DNA from: Zoroaster sp. YZ-2022
Lineage: Eukaryota > Echinodermata > Asteroidea > Forcipulatida > Zoroasteridae
DNA length: 64,000 nt
Assembly (NCBI GenBank): GCA_029582265.1
Contig: CM055820.1
Coordinates: 16,078,485 to 16,142,484, forward strand
Reading direction: 5' to 3'
The notes under the pieces were generated by a model, which saw only the letters and a program-made list of their open reading frames with translations, ran no database searches and was not told the DNA's origin. This document shows positions 1-11,400 of this stretch, in pieces. Each line of letters starts with the position of its first letter. Positions within the stretch are counted from its first letter, which is position 1. The translations under genes and the position numbers were made by a program.

Positions 1-219
1 AACAAACAAAAGTAATTTTTCCAGATGTCAGTTTTGAAATTTTGAAACTGTTATCCTGTTCAGTTTTTTATGAAAAACATACGTTAACTATTTGAATAGC
101 ACAGATATTTATAAATAATCTATACAATAAAATGTTCTTTAGTTTCATGAATATTAAAAACTGGTGTGCTGTAGATGATAAACTTTGTAAATATAACGTA
201 ACTTTTTATGATTTTAATA

Positions 220-440
220 GAGAGTTAGCTGTTGCAAACTGCTTACTAACCTAAAGGACCTGTAGTATAAATGCAAAAAACATTTTATTGGCCTTATGTT
301 TTGAATCTAGCAGGTTCTTTCTCAAAGGTAAAATGGGACATCTGTCCCATTTTGCCTTTGAAAATGAACCTGCTAGATTCAAAACATAAGGCCAATAACA
401 ATTTTTTTGTTTTTATGATTTTGTTTAAAGTTGGAAGTTA
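220..440. repeat. Dispersed foldback repeat with perfect-centre palindrome
   Basis: Positions 285-398 form a hairpin: arms of about 55 nt meet at GGGACA-TC-TGTCCC (335-348), with only a few mismatches. The flanking phrases (GTTGCAAACTGCTTAC, AAAGGACCTGT, CTAGCAGGTTCTTTCTC) recur at 15284-15375 and 49727-49850, so this is a dispersed family. The phrase read on the opposite strand resembles Penelope-like element tails found elsewhere in the window, which is inference. Confidence 0.65.
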
Positions 441-1448
441 TAGTCATGTAGGATGTTAATATCTGTGAAGTGTGAATGTATAATTTCTTCCACATATTAA
501 ATAACTATCTACATGTATCAAGTAATGGTTTGAAATTAATACTTTTAGATCAAGAATTTGTTGAATTAAAACATAGACAAATTCCTAAGTATTGTGAGTG
601 TCGTCAAATTGTCATGTTCAAATAAACTATGTTGAGATCTGTTGTAATTTGGTGGAAATAATACCTTGAAAATATGTAACTACAGAAATCCAAATTTATT
701 TCATGAGTAAAATGTTACCATGTTCAGAAAATACATTTTGACTCAGAAGTTTTTTATGTTAAATAAATTTACATTAATTGGACTTTTATCTATAATGGGA
801 CCATTGAACCATGTAAAGGAATTCGCATCTCTTGTCCTGAAATAATTTGACTGGGTTGTTTTTAACCAAAGTTTGGTGAAAGTATTACTGCATTTCTGTG
901 TAGTCAATTCTGGTCAAGGATGGGTTTGATCCCATCTGTCATACTGGTATCCACATAAGGTTTGTGGTATACTATGCAGATTCTCTACATGTGGGGTTTA
1001 CCTAGTAGAGTTTGGTAAGATTTAGTAAGATTTAAAAGGATTTTGTTGATCTAGAGTGCGACAGATGGGACTTGCACCAAGGAATTAACCAGAAGACAGA
1101 TTGGGTTAATAGTATAGTACTGATTTCTATAAATACTTCATGTTTATGCCACAACTTAAAATATAAACTATATGAAGTGTGGTATTTATATACTCCATGT
1201 ATTAACAAAGCAATACCATAATTATAAATATTTATGTAAAATATATAATTGTAAAATGTTATTCCTGGTGGTTAGTTGATTAATATGCAAAGTATAAATG
1301 TATTTGTGATCCCTTAATACTTAGAAAATTAATTCTTTGATAGTAATACACCTGTATAACGAGTTGATGTTCAATGAATCACTGAGTAAGGTTAATGATA
1401 TAAAGATTGCTGAGACACTCAAGTGAGCAACAAACTAATACAAATGTT
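441..1448. other. No feature seen
   Basis: AT-rich sequence without a convincing ORF, RNA gene or repeat that I could pair with another copy in the window. Confidence 0.5.
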
Positions 1449-1667
1449 ATATACACTGAACAAAATTATAAACGCCCCATGTGGCACTTTGAAACTTTTA
1501 TTAGCCTTAGGGGTTGCAAAATCATACAAAATTCATTTTGTTGTTCAATATGCTACAGATTACTGTCCGTTAGAACACGATAGTGGCGTCTGGCAATCAT
1601 TTAGGGTCGCCCATTACATGTTACATAAATAATTTACATGGGGCGTTTATATTTTTGCTCAGTATAT
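1449..1667. mobile_element. MITE with about 30-bp terminal inverted repeats
   Basis: The ends are inverted copies: the left end reads ACTGAACAAAATTATAAACG and continues with CCCCATGT, and the right end is its near-perfect complement (ACATGGGGCGTTTATA, then TTTTTGCTCAGT). Length is about 219 bp with no transposase, so it is a non-autonomous DNA element. The terminus resembles a widespread ACTGAACAAAAATATAAACG-type family from memory. The superfamily is not assigned. Confidence 0.7.
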
Positions 1668-2640
1668 GTTCACTGACACAGCTCAGCACTGTTACACAGT
1701 CTGAGGGAAAAATTCCACACATCCTGCTGCTAAGTAGTGGAGATGACATCAATTAATGATATGAATACAACATCATCATCTCCAATCATCTTCATTATCT
1801 GGGTGACCAATTCTGATCAATGATAAAGTGTTCAATTGCATAGTAAGACTTGTAGCTTTGCATGGTGAAAAGGATAAGTAAATGATAAATACTAGAGTTT
1901 CAATGACTGCATAGAAGTGATGTTTCTTAAACCTACAGCTTTACTCAATCCTAAACATTCCTGACATCATGCATCTAGTAGCTCTAGTTACAAAATACAT
2001 CACTGTCAATGACGTAATGCTGCAGAAAGTGTACAAGTAATTAGAACCTGCACACAATAACCTACGTAAACACATTGGTTCTCCAATCCCAGCAAATTGT
2101 TTGAATGCTTTGTTTGAATTTGACGTAATGTTCTTAAAATTATAATCGTAATGAGCACTATTGCCAGTCAAATAGCCACACAATATGTAAATTAACATTG
2201 AGTTAATGATTTAAACCAAATTGTTTTCTGAATTCTGAGAATGCAGTCAAAGGACAGAAGTTTGATGCAAAATGAAGATGAGAATGCCTGGGTTACTGAC
2301 CACAAACAGTGAAAACTAAAAACTAAAGATTAATTTTGTGTTTTAAACTTTGCGTCTCCTTTGTTTTTGTCTTCCAATATGTCTACTGTAGAGATCATGG
2401 GATTCACTCAAAAATGTTAATTATCAAGGTCAATCATATAAGTGATTTGTGGCTGCAATGTGTATGCACAATGGTCATTATTCATACTATGTTAACACCA
2501 AATATATATAGAAACAGATGTTGTACTAGCTTCGTATTGCACACAATAATGGCTGATACTGAAACATATACATATAGTATGTTACATCTCTTTTGTGCCC
2601 CACACAACCATTGACAAATAGAGAGACCGTCAACATAGTG
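1668..2640. other. No feature seen
   Basis: Short chance ORFs only. No paired repeat, splice-consistent exon or RNA gene was recognised. Confidence 0.45.
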
Positions 2641-2715
2641 CTAGATAGCTCAGTTGTAAGAACACTGGCACAGTAATCCAGAGGTCGCAGGTTCAAGTCT
2701 TGCTGTAGTCACTTT
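2641..2715 (+). repeat. tRNA-derived SINE head or tRNA pseudogene
   Basis: A box-like TAGCTCAGTTGT (2646-2657) and B box-like GGTTCAAGTCT (2690-2700) have tRNA spacing, and an anticodon-stem-like CTGG/CCAG lies between them. The acceptor stem does not close and there is no clean 7-nt anticodon loop, so it is not called as a functional tRNA. Confidence 0.5.
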
Positions 2716-3339
2716 TCGTGTGGGTGCACTCCAAAAATTGAAAACTCACTTTGTTAAAAAGAAGATTGCAATTTTTTTTATTTGGTAACATTTATCCATA
2801 ACAAGAGAATACAAGTAGAATTTAATACATATCTTCTGTAATACATATCTTCCTATGCTACAATCATGGAGTGAGCATAAACAAGATTGTTCATCCGACA
2901 TTATGGCCATTACTGTCATGTTCCTAACCACCATGGAAAGAATCATTATGGAGTATGTCACTACATCATAGGAACCAGTCTATTTTAAACATTAGCCTCA
3001 TTTTCATTCTCATAGAAACGTGTATATTAAGAACACTATAATCGTATTAAACCTTGCCGTTTTTCACCCTAAGGTATTCATCAGCAGAGCTAATCGTGGC
3101 CAATATATGTAATTATAACAATTAAATTATTTGATCCTGCTGTATAATTAAGTAATTATATGCAAGTCAATAAACTATAATGATGTTATTCCTTTGTTTC
3201 TTTTATGTATGTATTCATTTGATAATCCTCACAAAGATTTTGTCCCATAACGGAAGGAAAACCAGCACTAAGATTACAAGTGTCTTATCTTAAATATTTT
3301 ATTCTAAAGGATTTATTAAATACATGTATTAATCTCTTC
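2716..3339. other. No feature seen
   Basis: AT-rich sequence with no supported feature. Confidence 0.4.
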
Positions 3340-3605
3340 TTGGAAGAAGTGATGGCGCTGAGAAGAGCTGGTTTGTTTGTTCTCAATGTTACGACTGGTC
3401 TACTCTAGCCGTCATCAGGAGACAGCTCCTGATGTCGGCTAGAGTCGAAATGTTGAGAACAAACAGTTGAAACTTTGAGAACAAACCAATCGGCTCTTCT
3501 CAGAGCCATCACTTCTTCCAAGAATAGATCACTACATGGTGTACCCGAAAGAAATCAATAATAACTATCTCCACCATGCAAAGCCTCAAATACTACATAA
3601 TATGT
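3340..3605. repeat. Palindromic foldback element, Penelope-like tail, two decayed hammerhead motifs
   Basis: Two inverted arms (about 3343-3425 and 3426-3527) carry the phrases AGAAGTGATGGC and GCCATCACTTCT, and each includes a hammerhead-like core. After the palindrome comes a single-copy tail with CATGGTGTACCCGAAA and CACCATGCAAAGCCTCAAA. The same tail phrases follow the palindromes at 11837-12062 and 24688-24834. Assignment to Penelope-like retroelements is inference from the hammerhead motif and tail. Confidence 0.6.
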
Positions 3606-3904
3606 ATACACAAAGAATTGTGGTTTCATTGAAGTCATATGTTTGGAAATATTTGGATAAAGACGATTTAACTTCAGATTTGAAAAGAAACAAAAAACCT
3701 TGTACATCTTGCTGTTTGGGTTTTAGTTTAGATTTAAGATGTCAATGTATAACATGTCTATATTTTACATCTCCAATAAATAAATTTTGTTTGTTATCTG
3801 TTATTTAGTTTTCATACTTTGCCAGTATTCCATTCATTTTAATTCCCATTGGTAGAATGTTTAAACTGTAGGTGGTAGCATACCATTTATGTCTATTGTT
3901 CTCA
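3606..3904. other. No feature seen
   Basis: A 90-codon open frame (3536-3808, plus strand) overlaps the foldback tail and has no recognisable motif; it is treated as chance. Confidence 0.4.
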
Positions 3905-4560
3905 ATATATAGACTGGTCACCTGTCTTTATTCTATCAAGAATAAATACGGGCGCTGACCGTATCATTCAAGGGATTTCATTGGATATGTAATGACAAAA
4001 ACCCTTAGATGCTCACGTGTGAATATAACGCTACTGCACGCGTGCTTACTACTGCCATCCAAATATTGCACGTGGACACCCATCATCGCGCGCAAGGTAA
4101 AAGTTGAATTTCTGGGAAACATGACAGCCAGGCGGCCTGTATCTGGCATAATTCACGAGCTTCAAAGCTTACTACTGCCATCCAAATATTGCACGTGGAC
4201 ACCCATCATCGCGCGCAAGGTAAACGTCAGCGGCATAGCCTTGGGGGGGGCACGTGCCCCCCCCCCACAAATTTCCAGTGACCCCCCATGTTCCCCCGCA
4301 CGAAAAATCCTCATAGTGCCCCAGGAAACAGAAAAGGAAAAGAAAAAGAAAAGGGAAAAAACCCATACCCCTGGGCCCCCCCACTGAAAAGCAATACCCC
4401 CTGTGCCCCCCCACTGAAAAAGTCCTGGCTACGCCGCTGGTAAACGTTGAATTTCTGGGAAACATGACAGCCAGGCGGCCTGTATCTGGCATAATTCATG
4501 AGCTTCAAAGCATGACGTCAGATCTTAAGGCTACTCAGTATAGTGCGTATGCTCAGATTT
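3905..4560. repeat. Dispersed repeat family copy 1, with internal tandem duplication
   Basis: Shares phrases (TTTCATTGGATA, CAGCCAGGCGGCCTGTATCTGGC, here split as CAGCCAGGCGG and CTGTATCTGGC, CATAATTCA, GACGTCAGATCTT) with 37512-37830 and 46975-47115. A 123-bp unit is tandemly repeated (4044-4166 and 4167 onward to about 4510). The second copy is split by the hAT-like MITE at 4228-4439. Confidence 0.6.
4228..4439 (-). mobile_element. hAT-type MITE with 8-bp target duplication
   Basis: Termini CAGCGGCATAGCC and GGCTACGCCGCTG are inverted repeats, and an exact 8-bp direct repeat GTAAACGT flanks the element (4220-4227 and 4440-4447). The interior is G/C-homopolymer-rich and non-coding. An 8-bp duplication with CAG...CTG ends is typical of hAT elements. 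Another member is at 39398-39541. Insertion post-dates the 123-bp tandem duplication, because it splits only the second unit. Confidence 0.88.
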
Positions 4561-5162
4561 TGTTTGAACAACAGATAAGGACAAGTAAGTCTGCTGACAA
4601 AAGGAACTGAAAAACATATCCAATTGATCAAATTCTTCAAGTTGAGAAGAAGTCAATAAGTATATTGTAAGATGAAGTAAACAATAAACCCTTTGATTAA
4701 ACCCTAATTGTTGCTACTGATTTATTTTACTTGGTGTAAATGTAGTCATTTCTCTATATTTATAGTTCACTAAAATATGGATGCATAAACATTTTGAAAA
4801 ACAATTACAAAGCTAACATCTGTAAACCTCTTCTGCCATGACTTAATTCACAAGTCAGAATATGAATTGTTCAAAGACAGATTTTTATTTTAAGGCAATG
4901 TGGTGGAGGAGTCGAAGAAATAACAAACTTAACAAAAACCATAATTATCATATCAATGAACAAAATCATTAATAAAATACAGAGTCTCTATTTGCTGGAA
5001 TAATTTGTGAAAAAACTGAATTGAAATCACAGGTCTAATACTAGCAGTATTTGGAAAAGTTCGCTAAAACGTTCACTAAAACTTCAACATGTTATGATGG
5101 GAAAGTTTTTGGAAGTTGTCCAGAAACTCAATTCCAAGAAGACGAGATTAAAAATAATCCTG
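4561..5162 (-). other. FBXO7 3' UTR and downstream flank
   Basis: Sequence downstream of the FBXO7 stop codon on the minus strand. Minus-strand AATAAA hexamers lie at 4884-4889 and 4721-4726, so a 3' UTR of roughly 0.3-0.4 kb is plausible. The true polyadenylation site cannot be read from genomic sequence alone. Confidence 0.4.
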
Positions 5163-5403
5163 TTAGAAGAAGAAGTCTCGATTGTTACCTCCTGAACGGA
5201 AGTTACGGCTATTCCCAAGAGGGTCTCGTCTGTTAGGAACACGAGGCAATGGGTTCAGAAGGGGATCTCTTCCAGGTGCTTGCTCAGGAAATGGGACAAT
5301 ATTGGGTTGTCCTGGAAACGGCCTGACTGATGGGTCTCTTCTGATGGGGATGTTGTGAGGTTGAGTAAGGCCGACAAATGGATCTAGATCGTAGTCCCCA
5401 CCT
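5163..5403 (-). CDS. FBXO7: FBXO7 exon 9 (Pro/Arg-rich C terminus, stop)
   Basis: 241 nt including stop, residues 473-552. Acceptor TTCTTTAG|AGG. Starts GGDYDLDPFVG, equivalent to the family's GGEYD, then RRDP-type repeats and a glycine/arginine end, as in the FBXO7 proline-rich region that carries arginine-methylation-like sites. Confidence 0.88.
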
Positions 5404-8400
5404 CTAAAGAATACAAACAGCAAAAATGAAATGCATTATTAAGACATTGAAAGAAAAATACAACAAAACTGCTTCTATGAGTATGCTTAATATCCTTGAA
5501 TCAAGATATACATTAAACAACTAACCTGTGAATGTTTCAGGTAATTAAATGTCATTAACAGTGAAAATACATTTAATTGTATTATATTTGACATGGAATT
5601 TTGGAAAGCAAAATATTTCCTATAAACTTAGTGGCAATAGTTTCACTTTAAAAAAATATATACAGTAGCTCTGACAAAAAATTATTTCTAGGGAAGATTG
5701 ATACCATCATCAACTTGACACTAAGTAAGTTTTTTCATTACTATTTGACCATTTGGTTATTTTTGAACAACCAATCCATCATGACGCTGAATTGCTATCA
5801 GGCAAGGCTGGTTTTCAAAATGCAAAGAATATTTCATTACGTCTTCAATGGTGAAATAACACAATTTCACTTTTAACGTATATATATGTGTATGTGTGTG
5901 TGTATAATTTATATATGTACTTTCTATAATGTTCATACTTTTGCTGTATTAATTGTTGCGCCTCGAAATAGGCATGCCTAGATAGATGGCGCATTATAAA
6001 TGCATTATTATTATTACAGTAATTTGCTTTTCTTTCACATTCGCGTGAAGTATGAACCAGCCTAAAGGAGTCTTCAAACAGACTGTTCTAATGCAATTTG
6101 CTAATTTCATATTTTAAATGGAATTTTGATTTATTACAATACTTTTCACAATGCTCCAAAGCTAATTGTTATTACTACAATACAATTTTAACCTAATTTG
6201 CTAAAATATATTTTTCTGAACCTAATTTGTGGGCAAATATTGTGTACATTGTGATGGAAGTTGTTCACAGATACTGTGTTTGTGACGTCTTTAGTTTTAC
6301 CAATCTGTGCTCTTTCTTATTTCTGAAATTTTTCCCATTTAAAGGGACAGTATCATCACAATCAGAGCAGACTTTCAACAGGGCATGGAATCGGTGTCCT
6401 AGTTTAAGATGAACACAGTGACTGAAAATTACTGGCTCATTTATGCAGAAGCAACGGTAATATGATCTTATCATGTGTGTGTTATTTTCAGTCACTGAGT
6501 TAATCTAAAACTAGCACTCTGATTCCATGCCCTGTTGATATTGTCCCTTACAATTATTTCAATGGTTTTATATTTTTTGGATTTCTTTTTTTGGCGATGA
6601 AATGAATTATATTTTTAAAAGGTCAGAATGGGTAATAAGCAGTGATAAGTCAAGAGAATGGGTCAAAAAGGGTTTGCTTGTATTAATGATAGATCTGGTG
6701 GAGAAAAGAACGTACCAAGAACTATATCCTGGTGGGTAGTGCGGCCTGGTTGGTAGTAGGGGTAGTGGTGAGGGGGACAGTGAAACTCATTGGGTACTCC
6801 CCATATCCTGGTGGGTAGCGTGGCCTGGTTGGCAGTAGGGGTAGTGGTGAGGGGGAAGTGAGGCTCATAGAGTACTTACCTGTATCCTGGTGGGTAGCCT
6901 GGCATGGTTGGTAGTAAGGGTGGTGGTGGATAGAATACACCAGGTCTGATTGGTATGGACCGATCAATTATATTTCTTCTGTATCTTTCAAGATCTTTTT
7001 TGTTTTTGTACTTCTGTTTGTAGAGCTGAAGAAATAATGGACATGAAGAAATAATGGACATGAAGAAATAATGGAAATAAAAGGTTGCAATCAAAAAACA
7101 ACTATCCAGATTTGGCAATAGTCCCCGCCCACCCTGAAAAACTCATTCACTGAACATCTGGGCACAAGAGTAAGCCATACATGCAGTCCAGTTAATCTTC
7201 ATTCTTAATGTTACAAGACTTGCGATAATAAAAGAACAAAACCAAGACCAGCATTTTACCATGGAGGAAGCACCCCAAAAGTGGATACTATAAGACCACA
7301 TAACAGGGAAGCACCCCAAAAGTGGATACTATAAGACCACATAACAGGGAAGCACCCCAAAAGTGGATACTATAAGACCACATAACAGGGAAGCACCCCA
7401 AAAGTGGATACTATAAGACCACATAACAGGGAAGCACCCCAAAAGTGGATACTATAAGACCACATAACAGGGAAGTACCCCAAAAGTGGATACTATAAGA
7501 CCACATAACAGGGAACAATTTCGTTCAACAATTTTGCATAGCAAAACTACGATGCAAAAATTGAATTTGCACAGCAAAATAATTTTTTGTATAGCAATCT
7601 GTGAATTTTGTGTAGCAAATTTAAAAATGCTTCAAATTACAGTATGTAGTGTGCATAGGTAAAGGTGTTATTTTTTTTAAGGCTTTACTGTCGTTTGGTT
7701 CAAAATATGAATGTCCAAATTTTACCAGAAATAATAATTTTTAGTGTCCGGAAATTGAGCCATAGGTGGTAAAAAAATCATGTGTAACTATTTTCGCCAA
7801 ATTGCAGTCATTCATGAAAGTTAGTCCTCTGTCCATTTTCTTTTTTGTTTACATTATTATAACGATCGCTAAAACAGAGGCAATATCACGAAAACAAATT
7901 TCCGACTGCGACATGTTTGGGTGTTTTTCAAAGTGAGTTTCACCGAGTGTAACGTTACTTTGTGGTATGATCAAGCTTGATTTTGATTATTATATTTATG
8001 CTCACCTTGGTTGAAAGCGCAATCATATTGTGTGCCGAAATGATTCTAAATCTCACCACTACATATATAAATGAATGCTCATTTTGTGAATTTTCAAAAA
8101 CTTTTATTATAAAACGAAGTTGGTAACGTTTCTAGAGTTCCTTTGTTGAATACGGCCATAGTGATCGTATGAAAGCGCACATGTGAACTGAACACGGTAC
8201 TATTGTGTATAGGGGGTGGCTCAATTGCTCAATGTTCTAACCCCCAAACTCAGGAGAAGAAAAAATAAACATGTGCGAAGCTAAAACAAAACTGGGTAGT
8301 TGTTGTGTGTTTTCCATTTCGAGAATTTCGCCCGTAGTTAATTCATCAGCAGAAAAATATTGCATGCACATAGAATTTTAGGCATTGCGGACAAAACCTT

Positions 8401-11400
8401 TACGGATTGCTGGGAAATAAAGTTGCATGTACGGATTCACATAGGTAAAACAAGTGCACACGTTCAATGTTGCATCAACACCGTCACGTCGTGAAGTCAT
8501 CGTTGACCACGTACGTCGCACGGATGTACCCCCCGGCGTGGTCTGGACACACAGAAACAAACCCATTCGGGACGGATCCCCAAGTGATATTTTTTGGTCG
8601 GAAATATACGTGTAAACGTTATTTCGGGAAAGGTTTGTGAATATGATTTCAAAAATGTTTATAAATCTGTCGAAATTTGTATTGCAAAATCTGCGATGCA
8701 TTGTTTGAAATTCCATCGCAGATTGTCCAAATTACGTCGCATTTTGCGATGCGATACAGGGGAAATCGTTCACTGCATAACCATGAAAAGTTTGACAAAA
8801 TAGAGACAGTCGTCAGGTATAGTGTCATCTTATTGGTCAATCCACAGTTTGATCGATAGGTTGGATAGGTGTATAACAGCAAAGCTATGGATACCCCTAA
8901 GCGAAAAAGTCCACAACAATGTCACCTTGACCTTTGACCGCAAAATTTATACCAACCTTAGGATCAAAACATAAAATCCATCTCGCGACTTTAAGAACAC
9001 GTCACATACCAAAGTTTAAACCAAAATTTGACAGTGTACCAAATCTGCTTGTTTCATTGAGGGATTTTCATTGTCAATTGTTGATTGACCAGTTACACCA
9101 ATCAGAATCAAGATTGACCAGTTACACCAATCAGAATCAAGATAGACTGCTGTGAATGACACAACAGTTATTTTGTTTTCATTCACTTTTTCATCATGGT
9201 GAATGACAATATACACACAAATTGAACCAAACAAAGATGTTAATGAACTAGTGAGTCTAAAGTAATCTGATACCTCTTTCCAGTCCAGATTACTGTCTGA
9301 TTCCTTGCAACCAAAGTCCCTCAGTATAAGCTGTCTCCATAGCGACATATCAGCGGCCATGTTGTAGAAGTGTTGGCAGACCTCTGCCATGTTAAGAAGA
9401 CTCATCACATCAAGATAACTGAAGATGAGTAGCTAGGAAACACAACATTACAAACATTGGGTCAATCATGCATAGGTATTGTTTGTTTTGTAACCAGTTT
9501 TGGTCAAAGCCTTTTTAATTTCCCCTGTGTGGGATAATTCAGTTTTTATCTACAATATACTCTTATCTGATGGCAGAGCACTGGACTAAAGCCGTGTTCG
9601 CACTGGACTTTTTTTGGGAAGGTTTTACCGAGACGATGGTAAAATGAAAAATGGTCAAATGTAACCTCTGTCCGCACTTGGACTTTCGACACGGGAAAAT
9701 TTTACCGAGACCGTGGTAGAAGTAACCGAGCTGTCAGTATAATGACTCATGAGGGCGCTTTGCGTGACCTTTCTACGTTGACCCGATTGACCCAACAACG
9801 CACAGAAAACTTGCTACACATGCACATGCATTAAATGCGCCCGGCCCGCACCCACCACGCGGTGAAACAATGCAAAGCGCATGCGTGGTGTCCCTGTGTA
9901 GCACGACCTTGCGCTCGGGCCAGATGTACGCTTTCCTGAGCCACTTTTACCGACTCGCACTGTCCGCACTGGACTTATCGTCTCGGGAAAAGTTACCTGG
10001 TTAGTTTTCCTGGGCAGCAGTTGGCCAGTAGAAGTAACCGCTGGACTCAGGAAAAGTAACTGAGAGGAAAATGTCCCAGGCTGTCCGCACTGGACTTAAA
10101 ATGGGAAAAGTACCCATCGTCTCGGTAAGTTTTACAAAAAAAAGTCCAGTGCGAACACGGCTTTAGGCTAAGGGTTTCAATCCCATATCAATTATTTTTC
10201 TTGTGATGTTGAAAATTCACATGTTCTAATCAGATTTACACTTCAAACAACTGATAAATGTCTATTCAACTAAGTCTAGGAAGTTTTTCACTGTCACTGC
10301 CAGAGACTTAACCCGATCCAGCCTGGCGATCGACCAACAACTCCGGCAATTACAACATGGTAATTTTATTATTCCCAAACCTAAATGTGAAATCTTTAAA
10401 AACAGTTTTAGTTACAGAGCTCCTTCTTTTTTAAATGGTGTCCCTTTCACCACTCGTTCAAACTCTTATTCTTCATTCAAGCGTTTGCTGAAGGAAGGCA
10501 AGGTTTGAAGTAATATTATTATTATTATGTCATAGATTACCTTGTGTTTTGCCCGAGATGTTGGTATACAATTGATAATTAATTTGCTTTGATGGTTTTT
10601 ATTGGGGGAGGATGGGAGGGGCGCTCGTATTTCTAAATTTTGTTGTGTTCATTTTGTTATTGTTTTTTAGTTTTTTGCTTCATTTTTAATCTTCCCTTTT
10701 AGTCCTATCTTTAATCAGTATGGTAGACTGGGAGGGGGGTCTATTTGTGCAATTTAGTCCTTTACGTTTTATTTCGTATGTAATTGTCCGTTAAGACTGT
10801 TTTATCATTATTATTAATTCATCTGTACCTCCTGTAATAATTTTTGTATAACATTGATATATTTTTATATAATATGAGGGCCCCAAATGATCAGCTGTGC
10901 TGGATGGGTTACCCTCGTTAAAGATGGTTTTTAAATCGCTGCCGGAGTTATTCATAACAAATGGAAATGAAAGTTAGGTCAGTGTTTGTATTCTAAAACT
11001 ATATACTTTTCTCTATGTGGAAGCGAACATTAGAAAACCTTTTGAAATGTGCTTGTTTCCAAAATTGGAATACATATGGAAAATATTTTGCTAAAAAAAA
11101 TAATAAGTTGAGTACAGAAATCCATCTTTACACATAGTCACAATTTGATGTGATTACATATTCATAAATGTTCAAGACAGCTTATTAGACGATCTGATTG
11201 ACTGAAACGTGATTGCCATGTGTTAACATCAGAAGAGGTCGGTATGTGTGTTGTGTACCGGCTGTTCCATTTGGCTTGCTCATGTACTTTGAGAGTGTTT
11301 TGTGTATCCCCAAAACGTGAATTTGTGAAAAAGGCCATTTATGAATGGTAATAAAAGTTTGACACATAAATACCAGTTGTGTGCTTGGCCGCGGGCTCAT

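Noticed and set aside
4172..4508. Gly/Phe-rich ORFs near 4.2-4.5 kb
   Set aside because: They come from the G-rich interior of the hAT-type MITE in three frames.
7266..7511. CRISPR-like array
   Set aside because: The 41-bp units are directly adjacent, without unique spacers, in an animal intron. It is a minisatellite.
8378..8882. Several overlapping 60-110-codon frames near 8.4-8.9 kb
   Set aside because: Frames on both strands overlap without splice-consistent borders or motifs; this is FBXO7 intron 7.
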